From the NCBI GenBank assembly GCA_963665085.2, contig CAXXXS010000001.1:930001-994000 (forward strand): DNA of 64,000 bases, written 5' to 3'. Below, piece after piece: positions 25,142 to 35,032 of this stretch. The notes beneath the pieces are model-generated. The model ran no database searches. It was not told where the DNA came from and saw only the letters and a program-made list of their open reading frames with translations. A program made the translations under genes and the position numbers. Numbering within the stretch: position 1 is the stretch's first letter; the number at the start of each line of letters is the position of its first letter. This DNA is from G963665085 sp963665085 (GTDB lineage Bacteria > Bacteroidota > Bacteroidia > Bacteroidales > JAAAOM01).

Positions 25142-26509
25142 GTGGCTAAAGAAAAAACAATTTTTTTCTGCAGAGAATGTGGTTACGAATCTCCAAAGTG
25201 GTTAGGTAAATGTCCTTCGTGTAATAAATGGAATACTTTTACAGAAGAAGTTCTAAGAAAATCATCAACAAAAACTTCGGTTGCCAAAAGAAGTGAAGAT
25301 CTAAAAATAAAAACACTCGATGAGATAAGTATCACCGATTATGTTCGGATTGATACCGGAATTTCTGAACTAAACAGGGTTTTAGGAGGAGGAATTGTTC
25401 CCGGAGCGGTTGTTTTATTAGGAGGAGAACCCGGAATTGGCAAATCAACCCTTGCCTTGCAATTTGCCCTAAGCATAAAAAAGAAAATTATTTATATCTC
25501 GGGAGAAGAGAGTGAGCAACAAATAAAATTCAGGGCGAATAGGTTAAAAGAAAAAAATAATAACCTTTTTATCTATTCAGGAACAAGTTTGGAAGATATT
25601 GAAACTATCTTTAAAAACGAAAAACCTGATATTGCTATTATTGATTCCATTCAAACAATTAAAACAGAATTGTTAGATTCTCCTGCAGGAACAATTACTC
25701 AAATAAGAGAAAGTGCTTCAAAACTCCAAGAGATTGCAAAAACTTTAAACATCAATATTATTTTAATCGGGCATATTACCAAGGATGGCTCTATTGCAGG
25801 TCCAAAAATTCTTGAGCATATTGTAGATACGGTTTTACAATTTGAAGGAGACAGAAACTATTTTTTCAGGATGCTTCGGGTTAACAAAAATCGATATGGC
25901 GCAACTTCAGAACTTGGTATTTTCGAAATGCGTGAAGATGGATTAAAAGAAGTTCTTAATCCTTCCGAAGTACTGATTAATAAAAACCACCCTGATTTGA
26001 GTGGTTCTGCTATTGGCGCAACAATAGATGGTATGCGTCCTTTCCTTGTTGAAATACAAGCTTTGGTAAGTACTGCTGCCTATGGGACACCTCAACGATC
26101 AACTACAGGTTTTGACACAAGAAGGCTGAACATGTTGCTTGCTGTACTTGAAAAAAGGGCTGGTTTCAAATTATCGATTAAAGATGTTTTCCTGAATATT
26201 GCAGGAGGGATTAAATTAACAGATCCCGGAATCGATCTTGCAGTTATATCAGCAATCTTATCTTCTTATCTGGATATTCCCATTGATAACTCAGTTTGTT
26301 TTGCTGCTGAAATAGGCTTATCCGGAGAAATTCGATCCATTTCGCGAATAGAACAAAGGATTAAAGAAGCTGAAAAATTAGGCTTTTCAAAAATATTTCT
26401 ACCGGCTCATCTCCAAAAAAATATGAAAACCCCCAACGGATCTATCAAATTCGAATTTGTTGAAAATGTTGGAGAGCTTGTAAAAAAACTTTTTGCCAAT
26501 AAAAATTAG
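25142..26509 (+). CDS. radA: DNA repair protein RadA
   Basis: RecA-like ATPase that promotes branch migration in recombination. The 455 residues begin with a four-cysteine zinc finger (FFCRECGYESPKWLGKCPSC). Walker A is GGEPGIGKSTLALQ, the RadA-specific motif is VNKNRYGATSELGIF, and a Lon-protease-like C-terminal domain follows. The start is GTG at 25142, nine bases after the preceding stop. Its 3' end overlaps the convergent penicillin-binding protein gene by four bases. Confidence 0.97.
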   Translation: MAKEKTIFFCRECGYESPKWLGKCPSCNKWNTFTEEVLRKSSTKTSVAKRSEDLKIKTLDEISITDYVRIDTGISELNRVLGGGIVPGAVVLLGGEPGIGKSTLALQFALSIKKKIIYISGEESEQQIKFRANRLKEKNNNLFIYSGTSLEDIETIFKNEKPDIAIIDSIQTIKTELLDSPAGTITQIRESASKLQEIAKTLNINIILIGHITKDGSIAGPKILEHIVDTVLQFEGDRNYFFRMLRVNKNRYGATSELGIFEMREDGLKEVLNPSEVLINKNHPDLSGSAIGATIDGMRPFLVEIQALVSTAAYGTPQRSTTGFDTRRLNMLLAVLEKRAGFKLSIKDVFLNIAGGIKLTDPGIDLAVISAILSSYLDIPIDNSVCFAAEIGLSGEIRSISRIEQRIKEAEKLGFSKIFLPAHLQKNMKTPNGSIKFEFVENVGELVKKLFANKN

Positions 26510-28836
26510 TATCCTATTCCTTCTGATAAACCATAATCCTCAGGCGTATCATATGTTTGATTAGATCCTGGGCTACAATTGATATCCACATTTAAATTTT
26601 CCGGAACTTCAAAAACGTCCTCAATAGAATAAGATAAATCCTCATCTCCATAAACTTTCTTCATGTACAACGCCCAGATAGGCAATGCCATATGTGCACC
26701 TTGTCCAATATAACTATTCTCAAAATTTATTGAACGATCTTCTCCTCCAACCCAAACTCCTGTAACAAGATCAGGAATAATTCCCATAAACCAACCATCT
26801 GAGCTTTCCTGGGTGGTACCAGTTTTTCCGGCAATTTCAGACGTAAATTGATATTTTGTCCTAAGCCATACAGCTGTACCCCTGTTAACTACTTCCTCCA
26901 TTGCATTTAGCATAAGATACGCTGTATTTTCACTTATCGCTTCGCTGATTTGAGGTTTAAATGTTGCCAGAAGGTTCCCGTTCTTATCTTCAATCCTAGA
27001 AACAAATATAGGTTTTACATGAATTCCTTTATTAGCAAATGTACCAAAAGCACTAACCATCTCATATACAGTCATGTCAGAAACCCCATAAATCATGGAA
27101 TATACAGGGTCTATATAACTTTCAATACCAACTTTATGAGCCATGTCAACAATAGGTTGAATAGAAAATTGTTTTAAAAGCCAAGCTGATACTAAATTCT
27201 CCGATTGAGCAAGTCCCCATTTTAGTGTTTGAACTGTCCCAATATATTTTGTCCCGGTAGTTCGTGGTATCCAGACTGAATCTTTATCAGGAAAAGTTTG
27301 TGGGACAACCTCAACCTGATAACAGGGTGAATAGCCATTTTGCCAGGCCAATGTATAAAGAAAAGGTTTAAAAAGCGAGCCTGCCTGGCGATGTGCTAAC
27401 TTAACATGATCATACTGAAAGTATTTCATATCCAATCCTCCCACATAGGTTTTTACATGACCCGTATGTGGATTTGCAGACATAACCCCTGCACGCAGAA
27501 AATGCTTATAATATCGAATTGAATCCCAGGGAGTCATAATCGTATCTTTATCTCCATCCCAACTAAAAACAGTCATTTCTGTTGGAGCATCAAAATTTTG
27601 TCTAATGGAATCAACAGAAATACCTGCTCTTCTCATTAAGCGGTAACGTTCAGACATCGTCATTGCCCGTGTCATAATTTCTTCCCGCTGCTCTTTTGTT
27701 AAATCCCTGGAAAAAGGTGCATTGCGCATACCTTTTTTCTCTTTATCAAAAGCTTTTTGAAGATCTTTTGATAAATGCTCCTTTACAGCCTCTTCTGCAT
27801 ACTCCTGCATTTTATAATTGATGGTTGTATAAATTCTTAACCCGTCTTTATAAAGATTGTAAGGAGTACCATCGGGTTTAAGGTTCTTGTTACACCAACC
27901 AAATAATGCATCATTGGCCCAATCTGCAGAGTCATCCTGATAACTTTTATAATTATTATAACTTTTCCTCTGCGGTTCGCTTGCAGTTAAAATCTTTCGT
28001 AAATATTCACGATAATGCGTCGCAAGGCCCGTATTATGATCAACTCTTTGATAATCAATATCCAAAGGCAACGTTTTTATTGAGTCATAGAGAGAATCAG
28101 CCAGATATCCATATTTATTCATCTGACTTAACACGATATTTCTTCTGTGAAGCGTAGTATCAGGTCTTCGTAAGGGATTAAATAAGGCTGGATTTTGAGC
28201 CATTCCAATTAATGTAGCTGCCTCTTCTATTTTTAGGGAATCAGGCGTAGAATTAAAATAAACTTTAGACGCTGACTCAATACCAATTGCCAGATGAAGG
28301 AAATCAAACTGATTAAGGTATAAGGCAATTATTTCTTCTTTTGTATAACTTTTTTCAAGTTTAACAGCAATAACCCATTCATTCAGTTTTTGCCATAAAG
28401 TCTTAAAAAAATTACTTGATCGTGTATGATATAATTGTTTTGCAAGCTGCTGGGTAATTGTACTTGCTCCTCCACGGCTTCCCATAAAAAATACAGCTCT
28501 TGCTAAACCACGCAAATCAATACCAGAATGTTTATAAAACCGTATATCTTCTGTTGCAACAAGTGCGTTTACCAGGTAAGGAGAAAGATCCTCATAGGTA
28601 ACATTTGTACGGTTTGTTTCTGCTAATGAATATTTTGCAAGTAGCTCATTGTCCTCTGTAATAAGTTGTGCCGCAAGCCCCATTTTAGGATTTTCAAGTT
28701 CTTCCCAATCGGGCATATAACCCAATTTTCCTATTGATATTAAATAAAAAAGCAAGGCAACAATTAATATTGGGAGTATGTAAATAACCCAAAATAAGCT
28801 ACTTAGTTTTTTCTTTGTTTCCTGATAAGTATCCAT
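26506..28836 (-). CDS. Class A penicillin-binding protein (PBP1A-type)
   Basis: Bifunctional peptidoglycan synthase anchored by one N-terminal transmembrane helix (about residues 13-33). The transglycosylase domain (about 60-240) has ATEDIRFYKHSGIDLRG and GGASTITQQLAKQ. The transpeptidase domain (about 430-730) has the catalytic SLFK tetrad in AGSLFKPFLY, the SEN motif in AQSENLVSAW, and KTGTT in IAGKTGTTQESSDGWF. At 776 residues it fits the PBP1A class. It is transcribed divergently from topA. All catalytic motifs are intact. Confidence 0.95.
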   Translation of the reverse strand: MDTYQETKKKLSSLFWVIYILPILIVALLFYLISIGKLGYMPDWEELENPKMGLAAQLITEDNELLAKYSLAETNRTNVTYEDLSPYLVNALVATEDIRFYKHSGIDLRGLARAVFFMGSRGGASTITQQLAKQLYHTRSSNFFKTLWQKLNEWVIAVKLEKSYTKEEIIALYLNQFDFLHLAIGIESASKVYFNSTPDSLKIEEAATLIGMAQNPALFNPLRRPDTTLHRRNIVLSQMNKYGYLADSLYDSIKTLPLDIDYQRVDHNTGLATHYREYLRKILTASEPQRKSYNNYKSYQDDSADWANDALFGWCNKNLKPDGTPYNLYKDGLRIYTTINYKMQEYAEEAVKEHLSKDLQKAFDKEKKGMRNAPFSRDLTKEQREEIMTRAMTMSERYRLMRRAGISVDSIRQNFDAPTEMTVFSWDGDKDTIMTPWDSIRYYKHFLRAGVMSANPHTGHVKTYVGGLDMKYFQYDHVKLAHRQAGSLFKPFLYTLAWQNGYSPCYQVEVVPQTFPDKDSVWIPRTTGTKYIGTVQTLKWGLAQSENLVSAWLLKQFSIQPIVDMAHKVGIESYIDPVYSMIYGVSDMTVYEMVSAFGTFANKGIHVKPIFVSRIEDKNGNLLATFKPQISEAISENTAYLMLNAMEEVVNRGTAVWLRTKYQFTSEIAGKTGTTQESSDGWFMGIIPDLVTGVWVGGEDRSINFENSYIGQGAHMALPIWALYMKKVYGDEDLSYSIEDVFEVPENLNVDINCSPGSNQTYDTPEDYGLSEGIGY

Positions 28837-28857
28837 AATTCAATTGACGCTTTGCGG

Positions 28858-28865
28858 TAAAAGTA
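28858..28865 (-). promoter_or_regulatory. Candidate -7 element of the penicillin-binding protein gene
   Basis: TACTTTTA on the minus strand (28865-28858) matches TAnnTTTG at seven of eight positions, about 20 bases before the ATG at 28836. No -33 element was confirmed. Confidence 0.35.
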
Positions 28866-28936
28866 ATAATTATTTACTTTACACATTTAGTGAAATATTA
28901 AATTATGCATAAACATAATTTATAAAAGAGAATAAA

Positions 28937-31258
28937 ATGGCAGAAAATTTAGTGATAGTAGAGTCCCCCGCAAAAGCAAAAACAATCGAGAAATTTCTTG
29001 GGAAAGATTTTCTTGTTGTTTCCAGTTTTGGTCATATCCGAGATTTAGCAAAAAAAGACGGGATAGATATCGAAAACAAATTTGCCCCTCAATACATAGT
29101 CCCGGATGACAAAAAGAAAGTTGTCTCCGAACTAAAAAAACATGTAAAAAGTACTAAAAAAGTATGGCTTGCTTCCGATGAAGACCGCGAGGGAGAGGCT
29201 ATTGCATGGCATTTATTGCAGGTTTTAAAACTTGATCCTGAAAATACAAATAGGATTGTCTTTCATGAAATCACAAAAGATGCTATCCTAAATGCGATTA
29301 AAAAACCTCGAAAAATTGATCTGAATTTAGTAAATGCCCAACAAGCCCGCAGGATCCTTGACAGGATAGTAGGTTTTGAACTATCCCCTGTTTTATGGAG
29401 AAAAGTAAGACCAAGCCTCTCTGCTGGCAGGGTTCAATCTGTTGCAGTTAGATTACTCGTTGAAAGAGAACGTGAAATTTTAAATTTTGTAGCAGAATCA
29501 TCTTATAAAGTAACTGCGGTCTTTTCTGGAAAAGATATTAACTCGAAAGAAATATCTTTTAAAGCAACATTAAAAAACAAAATAAAAACAAAACAAGAAG
29601 CCCTTGAATTTCTTAAGAAATGCCAGAATGCAGAATTTACTATTGAAGGAGTAACTAAAAAGCCATCGAAAAAAACTCCTTCTGCTCCATTTACTACATC
29701 GACATTGCAACAAGAAGCAAGCAGAAAACTTGGTTTTTCTGTTTCCCGGACAATGACTATTGCTCAAAAATTATACGAAGCAGGGATTATAACATACATG
29801 AGAACAGACTCTGTGAATCTTTCTCAAACTGCAATCAACGGAGCTAAAAATGTAATTCTAAACGAGTATGGAGAAAAATATCTAAACTCGAAGAACTTTA
29901 CAACCAAATCAAAAGGAGCTCAAGAAGCCCACGAGGCCATACGCCCTACTTATTTGGAAAATAAAGATATATCTGGGAATGACACAGAAAAAAAATTATA
30001 TGACCTTATCTGGAAAAGAACAATTGCCTCGCAAATGAGTGATGCTCAGCTTGAAAAAACTTCTATCAATATTAAACTTTCTAATACTGAAGAAATATTT
30101 CAAGCAACAGGAGAAGTAATTAAATTTGATGGTTTTTTAAAAGTCTATATAGAATCTACGGATGATGATCAGGAAGAAAAGACAGACGAAATACTTCCAG
30201 CTGTTAAAGAAGGCCAACTCCTAAAACATAAGGAAATAACAGCAACACAAAGATTCACGCACCATCCTCCAAGATATACCGAAGCAAGCCTAGTAAAAAA
30301 ACTTGAAGAACTGGGAATAGGAAGGCCTTCTACATATGCCCCTACTATATCAACAATCCAAAACAGAGGATATGTAATAAAAGATAACAGGGAAGGTGTT
30401 GAACGTAATTTTGATTTTATCTCACTAAAAAACGAAAAAATTAACGAATCCATCAAAACTGAAATTACAGGAGCCGAAAAATCAAAACTATTCCCTAAAA
30501 ACATAGGAATGGTCGTAAATGATTTCTTAACTGATAATTTCACAGATATATTAGATTATAACTTCACTGCTTCAGTAGAAAAAGAATTTGATGATATAGC
30601 AGAAGGAAAAGAAGAATGGACTTCAATGCTAGACAAATTCTACAAATCTTTCCACCCGGTAGTGGAAGAAACTATTGAGAAAAAAGAGAAGACAAAAGGA
30701 GAACGTTTACTTGGAACAGATCCTGAAACAGGAAAACCTGTTTTTGTAAGACTTGGAAAATTTGGGCCAATTGCACAAATTGGTGAAGCACGTCCAGAAG
30801 ATGAAAACGCAGAGAAACCAAAATTTGCAAGCTTGTTAAGTGGCCAGTTACTTGAAACAATTACTTTAGAAGAAGCACTTGCCCTTTTTGCCTTACCTAG
30901 AAATTTAGGAGAATATGAAGGAAAAGATATAACGGTTAGCGTTGGCCGTTTTGGTCCTTATGTAAAACATAATAATCTCTTTGCATCGTTGAAAAAAGGT
31001 ATGGACGATCCTTACACAATCAATAAGGAAAGGGCTATTGAACTTATCCTCGAAAAAATTGAAAAAGAGAAAAATCGTGTTGTTAAAACATTCAAAGAAA
31101 ATAGCGATCTACAAATTCTAAATGGAAGATGGGGACCCTACATTGCATACAAAAAGAAAAATTATCCGATCCCTAAAAAAGAAAAAGAAAGAGCCAAGGA
31201 GCTCACTTTAAAAGAATGTATGGAAATTATTAATAATAAGGACAAAAAAACAAAATAG
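28937..31258 (+). CDS. topA: DNA topoisomerase I
   Basis: Type IA topoisomerase that relaxes negative supercoils. The 773 residues start with a TOPRIM domain (LVIVESPAKAKTIEKFLG, with the acidic ASDEDREGEAIAWHL). The active-site tyrosine lies in GIITYMRTDSVNLS. The helix-rich core follows (ALEELGIGRPSTYA-like EELGIGRPSTYAPTIST). The C-terminus carries repeat domains (GRFGPYVKHNN and GRWGPYIAYKKKNYPI) and no cysteine zinc fingers, as in many Bacteroidota. It is 12 bases before the arginase-fold gene. Confidence 0.97.
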   Translation: MAENLVIVESPAKAKTIEKFLGKDFLVVSSFGHIRDLAKKDGIDIENKFAPQYIVPDDKKKVVSELKKHVKSTKKVWLASDEDREGEAIAWHLLQVLKLDPENTNRIVFHEITKDAILNAIKKPRKIDLNLVNAQQARRILDRIVGFELSPVLWRKVRPSLSAGRVQSVAVRLLVEREREILNFVAESSYKVTAVFSGKDINSKEISFKATLKNKIKTKQEALEFLKKCQNAEFTIEGVTKKPSKKTPSAPFTTSTLQQEASRKLGFSVSRTMTIAQKLYEAGIITYMRTDSVNLSQTAINGAKNVILNEYGEKYLNSKNFTTKSKGAQEAHEAIRPTYLENKDISGNDTEKKLYDLIWKRTIASQMSDAQLEKTSINIKLSNTEEIFQATGEVIKFDGFLKVYIESTDDDQEEKTDEILPAVKEGQLLKHKEITATQRFTHHPPRYTEASLVKKLEELGIGRPSTYAPTISTIQNRGYVIKDNREGVERNFDFISLKNEKINESIKTEITGAEKSKLFPKNIGMVVNDFLTDNFTDILDYNFTASVEKEFDDIAEGKEEWTSMLDKFYKSFHPVVEETIEKKEKTKGERLLGTDPETGKPVFVRLGKFGPIAQIGEARPEDENAEKPKFASLLSGQLLETITLEEALALFALPRNLGEYEGKDITVSVGRFGPYVKHNNLFASLKKGMDDPYTINKERAIELILEKIEKEKNRVVKTFKENSDLQILNGRWGPYIAYKKKNYPIPKKEKERAKELTLKECMEIINNKDKKTK

Positions 31259-31270
31259 CACTCATTCCTA

Positions 31271-32425
31271 ATGGACATTAACGATTTTCTAACTCCAGTA
31301 GCCTTGGAAAAAAAGGATTCTTTTTTTATTCCGGAGGAAAGTTCATTTATTTCATCAATTAAAGTTAATACGTCAAATTCTCCAATTGATGATTTAGAAG
31401 GTATACAAATCGCAATCTTAGGGATTCCAGAGTCTAGAAGTTCATACAACAAAGGCTCGGAGAAAGCACCAGATGCTATACGAAATAAACTTTATCAACT
31501 TAGGTTTACCTCAAAAAATAAAAATAGAAAAGTTATTTTCGACCTTGGTAATCTCAGGCCTGGAAATTCTTTTACAGATTCATACTTTGGATTAAAAGAA
31601 GTTTTAACCTATTTACTTGACAGGAATATAACAACAATCTTACTAGGCGGCACCCAAGACTTAACAATTGGGGGAGTCATGACATTGAATGCTCTAAATC
31701 TCCCTGTGAATCTTACTACTATCGATTCCAAAATTGATTACAATCAAAATAATGAAACGCCTAAGTCAACCAATTATTTGGCGGAATTAATTGAAAACGA
31801 AAAATATACATTAAAAGATTACTCTAACATCGGTCATCAGATTTACTTAAATGATAGTGATATACTTGAAAAATTGTATCAACATCAATATGATTGTATA
31901 AGATTGGGAGAAGCAAAAAATAAAATGCTTGAGTTAGAACCAATCCTCAGGGAAACCACATTCCTTAGTTTCGATATTTCTTCGATAAAACAAGGTGATG
32001 CCCCAGGAAATTATAATCCCTCACCCAATGGCTTTTTTGCTGATGAAGCCTGCTTATTGTCTCGTTTTGCTGGCCTTAGTGAAAGCTTAAAACTATTTGG
32101 CTTTTTTGAAATAAATCCCGACTATGATATAAATAACCAAACCTCTCACCTTGCCGCCCAGGCAATCTGGTACTTTATTGATGGTTTTCTTAACAAGTAC
32201 AATGAATTTCCAGAAGAAAATAATGAAAATTACAAAAAATTTATTGTTGAAATAAGTAGCTTATCAGATCCTATCATTTTTTATAAAAGTCAAAAAAGTA
32301 ATCGCTGGTGGATGAACACCAAAAACAGCTATAACCAAGGAAAAATTATTGCCTGCTCTTACAAAGACTATCAGACTGCATGCAAAAACGATATCCCTTC
32401 CAAATGGCTAAAATTTAGCTCATAG
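31271..32425 (+). CDS. Arginase/formimidoylglutamase-fold protein lacking metal ligands
   Basis: The 384-residue protein has the ureohydrolase layout: an N-terminal IAILGIPESRSSYNKGSEKA segment (residues 47-66) and the three metal-binding strands. However, the ligands have changed. GGDHS is GGTQD (126-130), DAHxD is DSKID (152-156), and SxDxD is SFDIS (233-237), so both histidines and one aspartate are lost. A manganese cluster of the usual kind could not form. The tail has YKSQKSNRWWMN and CSYKDYQTAC. Similar proteins occur in Bacteroidota, usually named formimidoylglutamase. I infer a pseudoenzyme or a changed function. It sits between topA and the secretion operon. Confidence 0.8.
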   Translation: MDINDFLTPVALEKKDSFFIPEESSFISSIKVNTSNSPIDDLEGIQIAILGIPESRSSYNKGSEKAPDAIRNKLYQLRFTSKNKNRKVIFDLGNLRPGNSFTDSYFGLKEVLTYLLDRNITTILLGGTQDLTIGGVMTLNALNLPVNLTTIDSKIDYNQNNETPKSTNYLAELIENEKYTLKDYSNIGHQIYLNDSDILEKLYQHQYDCIRLGEAKNKMLELEPILRETTFLSFDISSIKQGDAPGNYNPSPNGFFADEACLLSRFAGLSESLKLFGFFEINPDYDINNQTSHLAAQAIWYFIDGFLNKYNEFPEENNENYKKFIVEISSLSDPIIFYKSQKSNRWWMNTKNSYNQGKIIACSYKDYQTACKNDIPSKWLKFSS

Positions 32426-32604
32426 ATTAAATAATTTTCCGGAATTAGTAACTATTTTAAACCTTTTACAGTATAAAACCAAGAAGAAGAGTTTTATTAA
32501 CAATTTAGTGTTAATTGTTTGGTGTAGAAACTTTTTTTTTATTTACTTTACTTTAACAAGCAAGCGTTTGTTTTCAAAGAAATAAGTAAATAGAAGATAA
32601 AAAA

Positions 32605-33588
32605 ATGAAGCGTATCCTCTTAACACTAAATTTAATATTTATAACAGTATTTATAATCGTTGCACAACAAGATGCACAATTTAGTCACAATATGTTTAAC
32701 AATGCTTTCATAAATCCAGGTGCAGTAGGTAGTAGCAATAAAGTTTGCGCTACAGCAATCGCCCGAAACCAATGGCAAGGATTTGGTGATGGAGCTCCAA
32801 CTACGTTCGCAGCGAACGTATATGCTCCCTTTACCTTATTTGGGGCATCTCATGGAGCAGGAATTAAACTTTACAGTGACGAATACGGTTTCTATACAGA
32901 TATTAGCCTTTCAATAAGTTATGCTTTACAAATCAACATGGGCGAAGGGAAGTTAGGAATCGGATTAAATGGAGGATTTATAAACAACGCTTTGAACGGA
33001 GCAAATTGGGAATATTCTGATGGCAGCAGTTTAGCTTCAGAAGTATCTGCAGATGATGCTATTCCACAAGGAGACGAAAATGCAACAGCATTTAATGCAG
33101 ATTTTGGACTCTACTATAGTACAGAAGATTTATATTTTGGTATTTCAGCAACAAATGTATTATCCGGCTTATTTCTGGAACCTATTATAGAATATACTGG
33201 TTCTGATAATACCTCTAATGCTACATATGCGTATCAAAGACATTACTATTTAACTGCAGGATATACATTGCAGTTACCGAATCCATCTTTTGAGTTATTA
33301 CCATCTGTTTTGGTAAAATCAGACGGTAAATCATCTCAAATTGATATAAATACACTCCTTCGATACAATAAAAAGTTCTGGGGAGGCGTTTCTATTAGAA
33401 CATCAGATATAGTTTTTCTAGCAGGGTTAGAACTTATGAACAATTTAAGACTAGGGATATCATACGACGTAACTACAAATCAGTTGATCGGATATCAAAA
33501 CGGATCGTTCGAAATAATGTTAAATTATTGTTTCGAAATTAAAAAGGAAAAAGCTTTACAAAAATATAGAAGTATTAGATATTTATAA
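32605..33588 (+). CDS. porP: PorP/SprF-family type IX secretion outer membrane protein
   Basis: Outer-membrane barrel protein of the PorP/SprF family, which binds type B C-terminal sorting domains and anchors their cargo at the surface. The 327 residues have a signal peptide cleaved before QQDAQFS (about residue 21) and the family pattern SHNMFNNAFINPGAVGSSN followed by ARNQWQGFGDGAPTTF. It is the first gene of a run with gldK, gldL, gldM and gldN, matching the porP-K-L-M-N order of Porphyromonas. A second family member is at 63280. Confidence 0.9.
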   Translation: MKRILLTLNLIFITVFIIVAQQDAQFSHNMFNNAFINPGAVGSSNKVCATAIARNQWQGFGDGAPTTFAANVYAPFTLFGASHGAGIKLYSDEYGFYTDISLSISYALQINMGEGKLGIGLNGGFINNALNGANWEYSDGSSLASEVSADDAIPQGDENATAFNADFGLYYSTEDLYFGISATNVLSGLFLEPIIEYTGSDNTSNATYAYQRHYYLTAGYTLQLPNPSFELLPSVLVKSDGKSSQIDINTLLRYNKKFWGGVSIRTSDIVFLAGLELMNNLRLGISYDVTTNQLIGYQNGSFEIMLNYCFEIKKEKALQKYRSIRYL

Positions 33589-33646
33589 AAATTTGACTAA
33601 ATTTAAGTGATAATTAAAGAACTTTAAAGCAGATAAATAAATAGCC

Positions 33647-34981
33647 ATGAAAAAATTTGTCTCACTTTTTATTCTCTTAGCAATAATAATTAGCAGCTGC
33701 GGCGGCGGTTACAGTAAAGGAGAATTAACCGGTGCGCCGGACAGAAAAAGATACTTCGAACCAGATCCTTTCGGAATGGTATTTATACCTCAAGGAAGTT
33801 TTATTTTAGGTTCCAGTGATCAGGATGTAGCCTGGGCTCAAACAACAATGGCCAGGACTGTTTCTATCGACGCATTTTGGATGGATGAAACAGAAATCAC
33901 AAATAACGAATACAGACAATTCGTTTATTGGGTTAGGGATTCTATCATGAGAAGAATGCTAGGGGAACAATTAGACGATTACGTTATTGCAGAAGACGAG
34001 CTAGGAAATCCTATCGACCCACCGCTTATTAATTGGGAAGAAAAAATCGACTTTAGAGATGAAGAGATCAACGAAATCTTGAATGATCTATACTATCCAA
34101 CTGAAGAAAGATTTTTTGGCAGAAAACAACTTGACACAAGAAAACTTATGTATGAGTATTTCTGGGTAGACTTCCAGCAAGCCGCAAAATCTTCTAACAG
34201 GTATAATTTCGATACCCAGCAATATGAAGGTTACATCGTTAATAATAACGGGGAAAGAGTTGAGATTACAGATCGTTCATCGTTCATAATAAGAGATGTT
34301 GTAAAAGTTTATCCTGATACTTTATGCTGGATTGCAGACTTTACATATTCTTACAATGAACCTTTGGCCAATATGTATTTCTGGCATCCTGGATATGACA
34401 ACTACCCTGTTGTAGGAGTAAACTGGAAACAAGCAAATGCATTTACTATCTGGAGAACTCAATTACTTAATAATGCATTGACTCAAGAAGGTGAACCTTG
34501 GGTTCACGATTATAGATTACCTATTGAATCTGAATGGGAATATGCTGCTCGTGGAGGCCTTGATCATGCTATGTATCCATGGGGAGGTATGTATACAAGA
34601 AATAAAGAAGGATGTTTCTTAGCAAACTTTAAACCATTACGTGGTAATTACACGGATGATGGTGCCCTTGCAACTTCTTCTGTTGGTACATATGAACCAA
34701 ATGAATGGGGTTTGTATGATATGGCTGGAAACGTAGCTGAGTGGACAATAAATGCATTCGATGAGTCAGCGTATCAATTCTCACACGATATGAACCCTGA
34801 TTACAAATACAATGCTTTACCAGACGATCCTCCAGTTCTTAAAAGAAAAGTAATCAGAGGTGGTTCTTGGAAAGATATTGGTTACTTTATGCAAAATGGT
34901 ACAAGAACTTATGAGTACCAAGACTCATCAAAATCTTACATTGGTTTCAGATGCGTTCGTTCTTATATTGGTGGAAACTAA
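33647..34981 (+). CDS. gldK: Gliding motility / type IX secretion lipoprotein GldK (PorK)
   Basis: Lipoprotein of the periplasmic PorK/PorN ring of the type IX secretion system. The 444 residues start with a lipoprotein signal (IISSCGGG, Cys18). They then carry a formylglycine-generating-enzyme-like domain: GSFILGSSDQDVAWAQ, WMDETEITNNEYRQFV, VVGVNWKQANAFTIWR, and the C-terminal RGGSWKDIGYFMQNGTR and SYIGFRCVRSY. In GldK this fold is structural rather than catalytic. It is 51 bases before gldL. Confidence 0.95.
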   Translation: MKKFVSLFILLAIIISSCGGGYSKGELTGAPDRKRYFEPDPFGMVFIPQGSFILGSSDQDVAWAQTTMARTVSIDAFWMDETEITNNEYRQFVYWVRDSIMRRMLGEQLDDYVIAEDELGNPIDPPLINWEEKIDFRDEEINEILNDLYYPTEERFFGRKQLDTRKLMYEYFWVDFQQAAKSSNRYNFDTQQYEGYIVNNNGERVEITDRSSFIIRDVVKVYPDTLCWIADFTYSYNEPLANMYFWHPGYDNYPVVGVNWKQANAFTIWRTQLLNNALTQEGEPWVHDYRLPIESEWEYAARGGLDHAMYPWGGMYTRNKEGCFLANFKPLRGNYTDDGALATSSVGTYEPNEWGLYDMAGNVAEWTINAFDESAYQFSHDMNPDYKYNALPDDPPVLKRKVIRGGSWKDIGYFMQNGTRTYEYQDSSKSYIGFRCVRSYIGGN

Positions 34982-35032
34982 TTATTTTATGAATTACATT
35001 TTAGTTAGCGTTATTTAATAAGACTTTAGTTT

